A stretch of 64,000 nucleotides of DNA from Pleurodeles waltl (taxonomy: Eukaryota; Chordata; Amphibia; Caudata; Salamandridae): the NCBI RefSeq assembly GCF_031143425.1, contig NC_090444.1, positions 1,354,148,323-1,354,212,322 on the forward strand, given 5' to 3'. The stretch's first letter is position 1. Every line of letters starts with the position of its first letter. Below the pieces are notes generated by a model. That model was not told the origin of the DNA and did not search any database. It saw nothing but the letters and a program-made list of their open reading frames with translations. Of this stretch, positions 1-12,493 are shown piece after piece. A program made the translations under genes and the position numbers.

Positions 1-1125
1 TGTGTCCATTTAGGTGTGTGTCCTTTACAGCTAGTTGGTGTAGGGGTATGTCCCATGGACTGTGAGTTGTGTGTGCTTTGTTGCCTTGCCCTTCCCTATT
101 GTGTGACTATGCATGACAATTGGTGTTGGTATTGCTTGTCTCTGAGATTCAATTGGGGCCAATTCCTGTGCACATTTTGTTTGTGGCCCTGTTCAACACG
201 ATATGTGTCCCAGTGCAACCTCCTTCCATGGTTGGTCCTAATGCTCCCGTCCCATCTGTGCACGTACTGTTGTGGTGGCAACCTCTGTATCTTGTCTACT
301 TTTCTCTGTGTGCATTGTGCTTCTGTTGTGCTATGTGTGTGTGTGATTTGTGTGTCGATTGCAGGGTTGTTCAATGGTGGAGTTGTGTGTGCGCCACAGC
401 ACATGTATGTATATGTGTGCTGTATGTGTTGCTTGTCCCTGGCCAGTGTTGGGTGTGAGTGTGTGGAATGTATTTGTATATGTGCAGTAGTTGTGGTGTT
501 GTTGCTGTGTGTGTGAATGTTGTGTAGCCTTCTGTGTCCCTGAGCGTGTGCTGGGTAGCCATGCGTATATGTGTAGTATTGCCGTGCAGTGTGTGTGTGC
601 TGGCTGAAGTGTGCATGTTGTGAAAGTGTGGGTGTCTGTGTTGCACTATATGCGTGTGTGTGGGTGTTGAATGTTAGGTGTAGCTGCTGCCCGTGGCATC
701 TCACCTATGATGTGTTTGCTAGAGATACAAGTTTTTTTGTTATATCAATAATACAGGTAGATGTTAGTACTTACAGTTGCTGTCGTCCACGTCGGCGTTG
801 AATCTGTTGTCTTTCATCGAGCAGAAGCAGCAGCATGACATCTGGGAATGGCTTCATGGTGGCTGTCTGCAGGTGAGTGCCTACCTTTATACTGTCCATT
901 TCTGTCTTCTGCTGCGTGGTGCTTGGACAGCCACGGTCACATCGGCAGTATTCAACCTCCTAATAGGTCCGTAGTAAACATGGACTCCGCCGGGCTGTTT
1001 ATGCTTCCAGGAGACTGCGGCGGTCTGTGCTGCTTGGAGGTCCTCTATTTGCTCAACCGCCAATTTCATAATATGACTTTCCGATCCGCCAGCTCGTTGG
1101 CGGTCGGATTGCCAAACTATTAATC
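1..1125 (-). mobile_element. Truncated Harbinger-type DNA transposon end
   Basis: The first 700 bases are strongly TG-rich (CA-rich on the minus strand). A GC-rich stretch with repeated CCGCC/GGCGG motifs follows to about 1,120. The order, read on the minus strand (GC-rich end, short exon with donor, then a long CA-rich intron), matches the right end of the Harbinger complex at 46.0-46.74 kb. I read this as the terminal part of a related element that continues off the left edge. The exact right boundary is not clear because no convincing terminal inverted repeat is seen near 1,120. Confidence 0.45.
775..857 (-). pseudogene. Short first exon of a Harbinger transposase-like gene
   Basis: On the minus strand an ATG at 857 opens 27 codons plus 2 nt, ending at a consensus donor (GTAAGT, complement of 769-774). 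The peptide begins MKPFPDVMLLLLLDE and continues as an arginine/glutamine-rich tail (RQQIQRRRGRQQ). The exon at 46,327-46,409 has the same length (83 nt), the same phase and the same hydrophobic-then-basic layout. The matching exon is therefore seen twice. Its role as transposase exon 1 is inferred. The rest of the gene is outside the window. Confidence 0.45.
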
Positions 1126-1490
1126 AACCCCTAAGTATGGGGCTGTGTAATTAGGTATATAACTTGAAAAGATGTCGTTAGACTTTGGCTGAAAGACAAT
1201 AAATTGTCACAGAACCATGGGTCAGTGGACGAATAATTCTATATTGTATTCTATATTGTAGCTACTCTGTCTCAGAACATTCTTCCTCCCACCAGGGTTC
1301 TCTTTCTGGTTGCTAGATAAATAACCTATTTTCCGGATAGTCTGGTTCAGATCCATCTCTGGATTTGTGTGCCATCATAGGTGCTTAAAACTGTATTCAT
1401 TCCACAAAGGAAACCAGTGGTGGTCTCATCTTGCAGTGAAGTGATGTCCTGGTGGGATGTATTTTACTGCCATAATTTTAGAGTTACTGC
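1126..1490. other. No recognisable feature
   Basis: AT-richer sequence of no recognised family between the Harbinger end and the LINE remnant. No gene is supported. Confidence 0.5.
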
Positions 1491-1499
1491 TAGTGTCAC

Positions 1500-2300
1500 T
1501 ACTTCTATGAGGAAGGTTAACCACTAACTACATGCCATCAACATAGTTAAGGCAGGCAATAAACATTCTGGGAACGGAGTATAGCCTATTGAGGCTTGGC
1601 ATAGACATTAAACAGTATTGAGACAAGCAGAAACACTAGGAAACTCCAAACTGGTCTTCTTAGAAAGAGATGAGGAGTTACCCATCGCAGTTTTGACTAC
1701 CCTATTTCCATAAATTACTTAAACCATTTAGTTGCTGAATCAGAGAGGCCCACCACTTCCTTCAGTGTCTGAAACATGATACCATGGTCAAGAGTGCCAA
1801 AGGTAGCAGAGAGATCTAAAATCATCCATAGGACTGAGTCTTCTTTATTCAGTATGTCATTCACAGATGTCTGCACATAAATCAATGCAGACTCCGTACA
1901 TGTGCCCGGCCTGAAATCTGATTGCCATGAACATAGGGGATTACCTGATTTAATGTAAGATTATAGTTGGTTAGTAGGTGCTTTTCTTATGATCTCCAAA
2001 GGAAAAGGAGCATTTGTGATGGGACAGGCATTCTTAAGATTTTGGAGGTCTACAGAACAGTTTTTGAATAATGGCATTATCCAAGCCTCATTTTGCACTG
2101 TTTTGATCGCACAAGGCTTAATTAAGAGATTTACAACTTGTACCAAAAAGGTGCTAATTTGGTGACTTCCGCCCTGACCAAGTTAGATGAATGGAGCTTC
2201 TCTGACCAGGTTGTGGGTTTGAGGCTATTTTCAATTGTAATAATCTCAGCTTGAGTATCCTCAGAAAAGGAGAACTGTGGGACATCTTGCTCATGAACTG
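1500..2300 (-). pseudogene. Decayed CR1/L2-like LINE reverse transcriptase
   Basis: Reading the minus strand from about 2,150 downwards gives the usual order of non-LTR reverse transcriptase blocks. These are a degenerate NYRPISxLP-like segment (ACPITNAPFPLEIIRKAP), an FRPGTCTESALI block, an LDLSATFGTLDH block (the A-F-D-x-x-D-H catalytic region, first Asp lost) and a GLSDSATKWF block. Several stops and frame changes interrupt it, so no protein is made. The clade assignment (CR1/L2 group) rests only on motif style. Confidence 0.65.
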
Positions 2301-4736
2301 CTCGTCCTTTACTAATAGCTCCGTAATCTGACTTTAAACCATTCTGATCTTTGATTTTGACTTTGATATTGAGGACTTTATCATGGAAATAATCTTGCCT
2401 AATGTCACACCATTCAGCAGCCCCAGCTAAGACTGTAGCAGTTGTGAGTCCTCAGTCAGGAACTACCTTCTAGGGGGTGATGCAACCCAAATATATGCAC
2501 TCCTGACTTAGTAGTTGGGCCTGGGGGCAGTGCGCTGGATTTGCTATCTTTGTGTCGGTTTTTCTTGTCATGAGCCAAAAATGAAAGACAAAACAGTGAC
2601 CTTTTGTGAAAATAGGAGAGACAGAGTCAAATATTTTATTTCACAGAGCCTACTTTCCTTTACTATCACGTCTGAGTACATTTTTAAATACTTGAGTTCA
2701 GGATGTGCATCATATTAGATTTAATATAGCGTAATGTTTTTCCATCTATAGTGAGAGTCTAGGTCACTTTGATTGTTTACATGACATCTGTCTTGCTGCT
2801 TAGTTCATTAATGGAAATGTTGTTGGGGTCGTACCATGAATGATTCTAAAAACTACCACTTTTAATATGTGTCTGTCTATTTAGTGATATAATCTGATGT
2901 ACTACTTCCGCATGTAAAGGGAATAAACTGTTTCCAATTCTGAAGAGATTGTATCACATTTTTACATTATGTTTGTTGCACGATATACATGTAAAATGTT
3001 TTCATGCCTCGGCTTGTTGCACAGACTCTTGTAGCCAAGTCATACCAATGGCTCTGCTGCAGCTCAGCCACCCCAAATAATTTGACTGAGCGCCCTCCTC
3101 TTTTTGTGACTTGTGCTTAGTGCATGGGGCTGTCAGTCACTTGAGAAACTGATTTGTAAAGGCAATGACTAGAAACATAGAGCCCTGCCCACATGCACCA
3201 GATGACATCTCTACCATCTAGGTTTCTGCAGCAGAGTCGAATCAGAGTGGTTGCAGTGAAAATACATTTAAAATATGTGATCAGAGGACAGGGACTCCAG
3301 TTGGTTGTGTTGCATGTGATCATAGTCATGAGTTCCTAGGAAGAATTACCAGGACGGGCAGGGGCATAGTTTCAGTGGGGAGGTCTGGGATTTTACACCC
3401 CTTAAATGAATTCTTGGTTTGCTACTTGGGTCTGGGGGATCTAAGGCAGGTTTGCTATGTCTGTGTTGATTTTTCTCATCGTTCTCATTTCATTATGAAC
3501 TTTAAGCTTCTTCATTTTTTGGATTGGTGTCTCAAGTATACATGGTGACCAGTTTATCAAAAAAAGTAGTACATCTGCGCCTATAGCAGTACTCCATGAA
3601 TGGGTGCAAATGTACTACTTTTTTAATTTACAAGCCTTGGCAGTAGCAGGCTTGGAGAGCTGTGCCAGTCTCAACTTTCCAGGTATAATACTGTCAATTA
3701 AACACCAAAAAGTTGATGAGATGAATGCTTGCAAATAGTCTAATCATTGGCAATGACTCAGGGTAGCATTCCAACCAATCGTTTTTCACTCCACTCTGCC
3801 ACTCTAGTCAGAGGCACCTAACACAAATCAGTACTGACCCTTTTCCTCATTGTAACAGTCAATCCCAAACTTGGTCATCTGACCACTCCACCCCACATTC
3901 CACAGTTGGAAAATGTGAGATGCATACCACAAAATCTCACTGTCTAAGCTTCACTCCTGTCCTCAGTCTGCCCATCTGCAGATACTGGATTCGGCCTGGT
4001 TGTTACCACGCAGGCCAGGATTACAGACTAGCTCTATGGCAATGCATGACATTTAATATTCCTACTCCAGCTTGCTACTATATTTATGTTTTTAAATGGA
4101 AATTTCATAGCACACCTGACACCTTAATTTTCGCAGGTTGATTTATGGTACTAAAAATAGCAATGAGAAGATTGGTAAAACAGAGTTAGTGTGAAAAGAG
4201 GAATTTAAGACATCAGAAGGTTTTCCACACTAATGCTGTCCTGTTAGTGTTATTATTTTCCTGGAGGTGCTGCAGCAGTATAATGTGATTAATGATTCAA
4301 CATCCCACCGAGGTCTAGTAGTATTAGTTGGTTGCTGGTTAATGTTTTAAAAGGCTCTCAGAATTACAGATTTGTTGTCAATAACAGTAATTCCTGTCAT
4401 GCATATAGGCATAATGCAGCTGTTACATTGTCCACTCTCACCTCTCCATGTTCAATTATAAAGCGTATGCACGTGTTGATAGGAACATATGACATACTTA
4501 TTGATGGCATGCGTTTTTACTGTTAATTGTGTCTGAGCCTTATACAGTGTAATCTAATAATTTTGCTGTCTGAATAACCTTTAGTGAGCCTTTCCATTAT
4601 GTTAAAAGCTTGTCATGAGCATATTTGTGTGAGAGCTCTACCAGGACTTTCAGGGTGATGTGTGTAATTATATGATATTTGTGCCGCACAAACACAACCA
4701 TCCTAGCAAGGTACAGGATTAAAGACAAAGGTACTG
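2301..4736. other. No gene; short diverged duplication and one hairpin
   Basis: No coding region is supported. Two stretches, about 2,505-2,575 and 3,415-3,485, resemble each other (both carry a 'tgggtctgggg'-like core followed by 'gatttgctat'-like sequence), suggesting a diverged short dispersed repeat. A 68-bp inverted repeat is listed separately. Confidence 0.45.
3559..3626. repeat. Inverted repeat with T/A-rich arms
   Basis: The left arm AAAAAGTAGTACATCTGCGC and the right arm (GGGTGCAAATGTACTACTTT) pair over roughly 20 bases with a few mismatches around a loop of about 25 bases. It resembles a remnant of a small inverted-repeat element. No target duplication was identified. Confidence 0.45.
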
Positions 4737-7700
4737 TGTAAGAAAGTAGCCTCTTTCTAGCATGGTTACCCCCACTTTTGGCCTCTTTGCCTGTGTTTGT
4801 CAGTGTGTTTTTATTGTGTCACTGGGATCCTGCTAGCCAGGACCCTCGTGCTCATAGATAAAAACCTATTTGTCAGTGTGCTTTGCCTGTCTCACTGAGA
4901 TCCTGCTAGCCAGGACCCCAGTGCTCATAGTTTGTGGCCTAATGTGTATGCCTGTGTAGTGCCTAACTGTGTCACTGAGGCTCTGCTACTCAGAACCTCA
5001 GTGCTTATGCTCTCTCTGCTTATAAATTTGTCACTGTAGGCCAGTGACTTCATTTACCAATTTCAATTGGCACACTGGACCCCCCTTATAAGTCTCTAGT
5101 ATATGGTACCTAGGTATCCAGGGCATTGGGGTTCCAGGAGATCCATATCGGGGTGCAGCAATTCTTTTGCCACCCACAGGGAGCTCAGACAAACCTTTGC
5201 ACAGGCCTGCCATTGCAGCATGCGAGAAATAAGGCACACATTATTTCACAGCCATTTTCACTGCACTTAAATAACTTATAAGTCACCTATATGTCTAACC
5301 TTCACTTGCTGAAGGTTAGGTGCAAAGTTACTAAGTATGAGGGCACCCTTGCACTAGCAAAGGTGGCCCCACATTTCCCCAGACTTTGTGAGTGCGGGGA
5401 CACCATTACACGCATGCACTACATATAGGTCAATACCTATATCTAGCTTCACAATGGTAACTCCGAATATGGCCATGTAACATGTCTAAGATCATGGAAA
5501 TGTCCCCCATTCCAAATCTGGTATTGGGGGGCCAATTCCATGCATCCTGGGGGCTCCACCATTGACCCCCAGTACTGCCAAACCAGCTCTCTGAGGCTTG
5601 CACTGTAGCTACAGCTGCTGCCACCTCCCAGGCAGGGTTCTTCCCTCCTGGGGTCTGGGCAGCCCAGTCCCAGGAAGGCAGAAGAAAGGATTTCCTCTGA
5701 GAGAGGGTGTTACACCCTCTCCCTTTGGAAATAGGTGTTACAGGCTGGGGAGGGGTAGCCTCCCCCAGCCTCTGGAAATGCTTTGAAGGGCACAGATGGT
5801 GCCCTCCTTGCATAAACCAGTCTACACCGGTTCAGGGACCCCTTCTCCCCTGCTGTGGCAGGAAACTGGACAAAGGAAACAGGAGTGGCCACCCCCGTCC
5901 ATCACCATCCCAGGGATGGTGCCAAGAGCTCCTCCAGTGTGTCGCAGACTTCAGCCATCTTGCTTTGCAAGGTGTGGGGGCACTCTGGAGGGCTCTGAGT
6001 GGCCAGTGCCAGCAGGTAACGTCAGAGACCCCTCCTGATAGGTCCATACCTAATAAGGTAGCCAATCCCCTCTCAGGTCTTTGATGGTCTCTCCTGTGGG
6101 TTCTCTCCAGATTCTCCGATTCTGCTTGCAAGTTTCCTTCAGGAATCCTCTGCAACAACTTCAGACTCTTCGGACTTCGGATCAACCGCAGCCTGCTCCA
6201 AGAAACGCTGTAACTGCAACAAAGTGTCTACAAGAGATGCTCTTCTTCAGCAACCTCAGCTCCAAGACAGCAGCTGCAACAGTTTCCACAGTGTGCATGC
6301 TCTGGGGACTCCCTGTCTTCATCCTGCTCCAGAAGGACCGAATAAATCTCCTGTGGAGTGACAGAGTCACTCCCCTGCTCCAAGCAGGCACCTTCCAAGA
6401 TGACAACCAGTACCCTGGGACTCCTCTCACAACGATGAGCTTGCTCCTAAGGACACAGAGGGTGGACATCATCGGTATAGACTGTCCTGAGGTCCTGCTG
6501 ACTCAATTTGGAAGAGGTAAGACCTTGCCTTCCCCGAGAACGATGGTACCCCTGTGTACTGTGTCTTCTTCACCTCCTGAGGCCTCTGTGCACTCTTTGC
6601 CAAATTCCTTCATGCACAGCCTGGCCCAGGACCCCAGCACTTTATCCTGTGATGCTCAACTCACTAAGTTATTCGCCGGCGGCGTGGGACTTTCTTTTGT
6701 TGTGCTGCATCAACTGCATTTTTCACCTCCTTAGAACCTGGATCCTGCGGCTTCTGGGGATGCTGGCTGGAATTCTGAGGGCTCTCTAAAGTGCTGAGAG
6801 CCCCCTGTTCCTCCTCACACAGAGTTGAGCCCCCCAGGTCCCTCCTGGGTCCATCCAGTGCTATTTTTATGAAAAACGCACTTTTGTTGTAGCCAAGGCT
6901 TGTTGGTGCCTTCCAACACGAAATCTCATCTGCAACGATCTTAACACCGTGGGACATCTTTTGCAGAATGCAGGAACCCGCTGGCATCTTCCTAGGGTGC
7001 ATTTCTGCAGTCTTCGACTAACCGGGGACTCTTCTTTTGCACCCTTTTCTGGGTTGGCAGGGGCTCCTGTCCTTCCTGGAACTTCTTTCGACTTCTGGAC
7101 ATGGTCCCCTTCCTTTTGCAGGTCTTCAGGTCCTATAATCCAGCAGTTGTTCTTTGCAGACTTGGTTGGCTGCTGCAAAATCCCAAACACGAGGTGTAGT
7201 GTGTCCTAAGGAAACTTGCAGTACTTTACTCCTGCTTTTCTGGACTCTGTGGTGGGGTAATTTACTTACCTTTACTGTATTCTTACTCTCCCAGCGATTC
7301 TGACACATTACACTTGTCTAGGGGGGAATTTGTGATTCACATTCCACTTTTTTAGTATGTGGTTTGTGTTACCCCTAAACCTATTTTCTCCCATTGCAAT
7401 CTATAGGATTTCCTACTGTTTGCATTATTCTATGACTATTTGCTTGTCTAATTTTGGTGTCTAGTGTATATATTGTGTATAATACTTACCTCCAGAAGGA
7501 GTATTGTCTCTAAGATATTTTTGGTACTGTGTCACCCAAATAAATACCTTTATTTTTGGTAACACTGAGTATTGTCTTTACTTGTATATAAGTATTGTGT
7601 AACTATAAGTGGTTTTGCAGGAGCTTTGCATGTCTCCTAGTTCAGCCTAAGCTGCTCTGCTATAGCTACCTCACACAGCCTAAGCTGCTAGAACACTACT

Positions 7701-7784
7701 ACATTCACTAACAAGGGATAACTGGACCTGGTGCAAGGTGTAAGTACCCAAGGTACCCACTACAAACCAGGCCAGCCTCCTACA
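4737..7784 (+). mobile_element. 3-kb LTR-like repeat, copy 1 (possible solo LTR)
   Basis: The unit begins TGTAAGAAAGTAGCC and ends CAGCCTCCTACA, giving TG...CA ends. It is flanked by TACTG (4,732-4,736) and TACAG (7,785-7,789), a possible 5-bp target duplication with one mismatch. A polyadenylation-like AATAAA near 7,541 sits about 240 bases before the end. Near the left end a motif of the form CACTGGGATCCTGCTAGCC is repeated three times at about 80-bp intervals (4,815-5,010). An opposite-orientation copy lies at 17,295-20,236. No protein is encoded; open frames inside (for example 6,081-6,734) lack recognisable motifs. A large solo LTR is the simplest reading, but an unusual non-autonomous element is possible. 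Confidence 0.6.
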
Positions 7785-7888
7785 TACAGGACAGCAACAC
7801 AACAGTGTCATAATCATGCCCCTTCTCAATGCCTCATCCGCTTCCATGACCATTCCAAGACTCTTGGAAACACGCATCTGTCCTCTCA

Positions 7889-8385
7889 TTGTTGAAGAAG
7901 CCCTTCACGAACCATTCAAAACTCACCAATTACAGACTCACTTCAATGTTACCATTTCCAGCCAAGCTGTTAGACAAAATCTTCAACAGGCACCTTACTG
8001 AATACCTTAATGACCACCAACTCCTCAGCAACGCTCAGTCTGGTTGCCACAGACACACACTCAGAAGGATTTGTTCCTTTTTGGCTAGAAGGATTCAGTC
8101 AATCATCTTAGCACCATGCATCTTGGACACCCATGTCCACATCTGTGGAGTTGCGCAAGGATCCTCCCTGAGTTTGACCCTTCTCCTTGAACACTCCTAA
8201 AGCATGGAATGACCTGCCACTGCACATAAGGGCCTCCTTATCATTTCTTGAATTCTGCAAGAAGGTGAATACCTGGATTTTCGGGTAGTCCCACTACGCC
8301 CTAGGTTTGGCTAGGCTCACCTGCTCAGTGCCAAGATACTCTTTTGAGTAAGAGTGCACTCTACAAATCTGCAAAACATAACAAG
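7889..8385 (+). pseudogene. CR1/L2-like LINE: RT fragment joined to 3' end
   Basis: The plus strand from about 7,920 encodes a block beginning NYRLTSMLPFPAKLLDKIF and then NDHQLLSNAQSG, the standard finger region of CR1/L2 reverse transcriptases. At about 8,170 it jumps to the C-terminal end of the same kind of ORF (AWNDLPLHIRASLSFLEF, then the WIFG region) and a 3' tail ending near 8,385. The catalytic palm is missing, so this is an internally deleted copy. Confidence 0.7.
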
Positions 8386-9640
8386 GTAGAGTCAACAAGT
8401 GATTTGGAGGTAGCTAGGCTCTGAAAGCTGGTGATGTTTTGCCACCAATGGTTTTAACTTTATGGGCATGGATTTAATAAATTGATTCTAACAAGTGAAC
8501 TGGCAGATATGAACCAATGCATTGGACCTTTATTAGTAATCAATGTTTTAAATGGGATGAATATGTGAGGGCTGACTAAACTATGTATGGCCCAGGTGCT
8601 CCACTTTGGCTAAAGAGGCTAGGGAATAGGGTTCCTTCAGGATAATAAAGATGTGATATTAAACTGTAAGACATTTCATAACAGTTATTCGTGCAATCCC
8701 TTCCCCGTGGGCTATTCAATCTATGACAGTCGGAATTATTGAGTACTATTTCTCTAAAATGTTTCCAGGCTACCAACTTTGGAATGAGGCCACAGTGAAT
8801 GTGAAGGGGTATACATAAAAAGGCCAGAGTCCTATCCGAATCATTGCCTGTTTCATTCACTATTTTCGCTCAAAATAGAAATCAGTAAGACAAATAACGT
8901 TTCCTTGTTTTTACAAAATAAATGCAGGTATGGTTTGTCCTACTTATTCAGCTGGGTAGCAGCTGCTGTGCTTAAAATAAATATGCAGAAAGAACACCAA
9001 GTGCCAGATCTCAGTATTTTATATAGTTTCCTGCTTTCATTAATAATCCCTGGATTGCACCAGTGAGAGCCGAAGTGCAGCACCAACAGTAAGAATGTTA
9101 CTTCAGCCACAGCAGGCAATTCACTGCGAGATAAATTAGAGGATCTGAGTACTAAATACGAATGCAACAATTTGAACAATGGACTAACGATACATGGAAC
9201 GCCATATATCGGTGCTGAAATAAAACCACAACTGTTCTATTAATTTTGGTTCGTCACTTTGGACATTTGAGTTAAATCGGATGGCAAATGAAACACGACT
9301 CGTAATCCTAATATGCATTTATGATCCTTCCCTTTATTAGCTAATTGATTGTAATGACAGCCAGGAATGCACTGCTAGGGTTTTCATATTTGTGTACATT
9401 GGAATGCAGCTGTATTTAGTGAATACATTAATATTAATTAATATTAATTAATATTAAATGAATTAATGAATGCTAATTTGTAAACCAGCCAATAATCATA
9501 AAAATAAAAAAAATCCCTGTCGCTTGCAGTGAAAGCCTATAGAGCACGGGGAAATAAAACGAGACGAATTACAGTTAAATAGACATGTTGTCCGTTTTTT
9601 ATGAAAGGTCTTATGGAAAGGGTTCAGACGCATATGTAGG
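8386..9640. other. No gene; AT microsatellite
   Basis: No coding region recognised. A short simple repeat of TTAATA units occurs at about 9,429-9,458. Confidence 0.5.
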
Positions 9641-10400
9641 GGAAGCGAGTTCTAAACTTCACCTTGGTTTACAGAGAATTGCACGTGCACCCGTGCACCC
9701 GTGTCTACCTCTCGACATTAGGTAGTAACCAGAAGATTGGATGGACCGGAGAGAATGGTCTTAAGACGGTCGGTAGCATGTAAAGATAGAGCTCATGTAA
9801 GATTAATAGGGCAAAGAGCGCAAAACAAAGAGAGAACCTCATACCTTATTGAACGGAAACCAGTGAAGAGTTTTTTATGTGGCAAATTATCTGGATTGGC
9901 GTTATAAATCTAGGACAAGCCTGATTGCTGCGTTTTGGATACACTGAGTTTCAGTCAATAAGTATGAAGGTAGGGTGAAGTAGAGAGAATTACAGCAATC
10001 TATACTGAAATGATGAGTGCCTGGCTTAGTGTTTTGTAAGAAGAATGGGTATGTTTTCCTGAAGCGTGAAAAAACAGGTAGGAGACAGCTAATCAATTTG
10101 AGCAGAAAAAGAAAGTTACAAATAAAAAAAATTCTAAGTCTATGGACCCAGACCTTGAAGCCATCAAGATGAAGGCCAGGCAGATGATTGGTAAAATCCA
10201 CGGAATTCAGGCCCATATTTATACTTTTTTAGCGCCACATTTGCGTAACTTTTTGACGCAAAAGTGGCGCAAACTTACAAAATATAATTGTATTTTGTAA
10301 GTTTGCGCTGCTTTTGTGTCACAAAAGTACGCAAATGCGGTGCTAAAAAAGAATAAATATGGGCCGCAGTCTTGTTAGTATTTAGTTGAATAGAGTGCCT
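9640..10400 (-). pseudogene. LINE reverse transcriptase C-terminal region (minus)
   Basis: On the minus strand, 10,209-9,902 reads through CR1/L2-type C-terminal motifs: IDCCNSLYFTLPSYLL (equivalent to the LDYCNSLL...LP block) and IQNAAIRLVLDL (the VQNAAARLV block). It decays towards 9,640. The ORF is interrupted by an inverted-repeat element at 10,210-10,365. No intact protein remains. Confidence 0.6.
10210..10365. mobile_element. Small full-length inverted-repeat element (MITE-like)
   Basis: The element starts GGCCCATATTTATACTTTTT and ends with the near-complement (AAAAAAGAATAAATATGGGCC). Almost its whole 156-bp length folds into one hairpin centred near 10,287 (TTTTGTAAGTTTGCG arms). Its ends resemble those of the larger element at 51,534-52,399, indicating a shared family. 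It interrupts a LINE remnant. A clear target duplication is not visible. Confidence 0.7.
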
Positions 10401-12493
10401 GCTCATCCAGGAAGGTATCCAACAGATACAGGCTTTCATTACAATTCCAGAGGGGTATCATTTAGGGTGCATGCCCTTACAGGCATCTTCAAGTTGCCCT
10501 GTATTTTAAGACCAAAAATTAAAGGATGCGGTAACACCAGTGCCAGTGTGCCGATCTGGTGCAGAATTGTACCTAATAAAACCACAGCTTCATAGGGATA
10601 GGGGCTTTGTGCAAGTGAACTGCTTTGAATTGCTTTGATCCTGCCCACCTTCTCAATCCTCAAAGGAGGAGCAGACAGTGCTATCCATGAGACTCCCCAG
10701 CCTCCTCATCTGGCAATTTCTGCCCCCGCTAGACACATCAGCACTGCCGACCTGCACAGCCCTCTCCCTCAGATGTTTACCACCTGCCAAGAACAAGGGT
10801 TTAATAACTGCATTAAAGAAGGCAAAAATCCTGACCTATAAGCGGCGTATCTTGTAGCTCTGAATCCAAAGGGTTTTGGGTTTGCATTCTACTAAACTGC
10901 TAGCTCACCTTCACTTACAGTAAGGTCTATAAATAAATGAAGAATCTTAGCTGTGCTTATACCACCTTTCATACCTGGGTGAGGCAATGCTACATCGGTT
11001 TCTAGCACTGCTGATGTTCAATCTTCTTATTGAAAAGCCCACGGTAAGAAACAGATACTTACTCCTGAGCATACTCCCATGCTCTGTAACAAAACTGTGT
11101 ATGTGGGGCTAAAGAAGAGATGTGTACAACAATCAACATTAACCTCTTTTTAAGCCAGACGCAGACATCAGGAATGAGTCCCAAAAGAGAACAGCACAAG
11201 GTGGCAATGAAAGACTCAGCATGGGACCATACTAGAGAGAGTCATTTCAGGATCCCTTCCTAACAAAGTCAATGACAATGTTTCACGGTGGCAAGAACCC
11301 TAGATTCCAGATCAATGGTCACTCTGGATACAGTCAGGATATGGAGCACATTTTTTTCAGTCGGGGCAGATGTAGTAGTAAATCAGCATCAACTGTGACT
11401 TTCTAAGTCATGGTGATACCCACCTTTGTGGGCACCATTGAGTAAGTGATGGTTACAGCCAATATTTTCCAGTGGTGGAGATACCAATGGAACTGGCACA
11501 CCTGCAAGACCACTCCAAGACTTCAGCAGTTGCAGCCTGGTAATGAACCTGGGCATCACAGCTTACACTGTTTATATTTCTGATATGATAAGGACTAGAA
11601 TAAAGGATCCTACCATTATGGAATCAGGATAGCAATTTCCAGGCAAAGAGACACTAAGGGTGTAAAGGTTCTGAACCTAGGCATCCCTTGAACTGAAATA
11701 TGAAGACATTGTTGTCCATGGAATATTGGGAGGATAGTTGGGATTACAGGGTGCCCACTGTTTTGCAGGAAACCTCTTTCTAGCTCAACCAACTATAATC
11801 ACACTGCCACCATCAACAGTCACTTTGTAGTCTGGGATGGGGGGCCAGTAGCAACTCTCATCAAGTTTGGCATTCTGTTTATGTGACCCTGTGTCTGCAG
11901 TGACAACCACTGCTGATGAACAGTACAGTACAGCACAATAAACTGTGGAATACCACCATCTCGATTGTCTAGTAATGTTTTGAAACGTGAGGATCTAATA
12001 CCCCATGAATCAGAGATTGGCTCTACCATTGCAAGTGTGAAAGTGTTGAGGAGTTCTGGGAAATGTAATATGTGTTGAGTTCAGTTGTGCATTTCATGTA
12101 GTGCAAGTGCCACAGCCATGAAGCCTCACACCAAGTGGTGTTTACGCATTGCATGTGTAGCATCAGTCCCAGCCTTGGTACCTACCAATGACTATGCCAC
12201 ACACAGAGCTGTAAATCACACATCTATGTGAAGTGCAACATTCTAAACCAAGCTTTCATTACATTCTCTTCTAGCAATTATGTTACACTGCTATGGAGTT
12301 TGTTCGAAGCCAAAAGGTTTCCAGTTGCAAAACACTACATCTCCTTCTCTGTTGAATGAAAAATTAACATTTTTTACAAAATCAGTAAGCATATATACAT
12401 ATACATATATATATGTAGAAAATACAATTATATATCCTTGATCAAACTTCTTGGAGCTTTGATCATTTAACCTGATCTTGTTACTGGAAGTTG
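10401..12493. other. No recognisable gene
   Basis: Unclassified sequence between the LINE remnant and the Gypsy element. The part nearest 12,490 may include the 3' non-coding end of that element, but no LTR was identified. An imperfect AT repeat lies near 12,388-12,420. Confidence 0.4.

Noticed and set aside
96..704. 202-codon minus-strand open frame
   Set aside because: It lies in TG/CA-rich low-complexity sequence that lacks stops because of composition; no domain motif.
6081..6734. 217-codon plus-strand open frame in the 3-kb repeat
   Set aside because: Not preserved in the inverted copy and no domain features; treated as chance.
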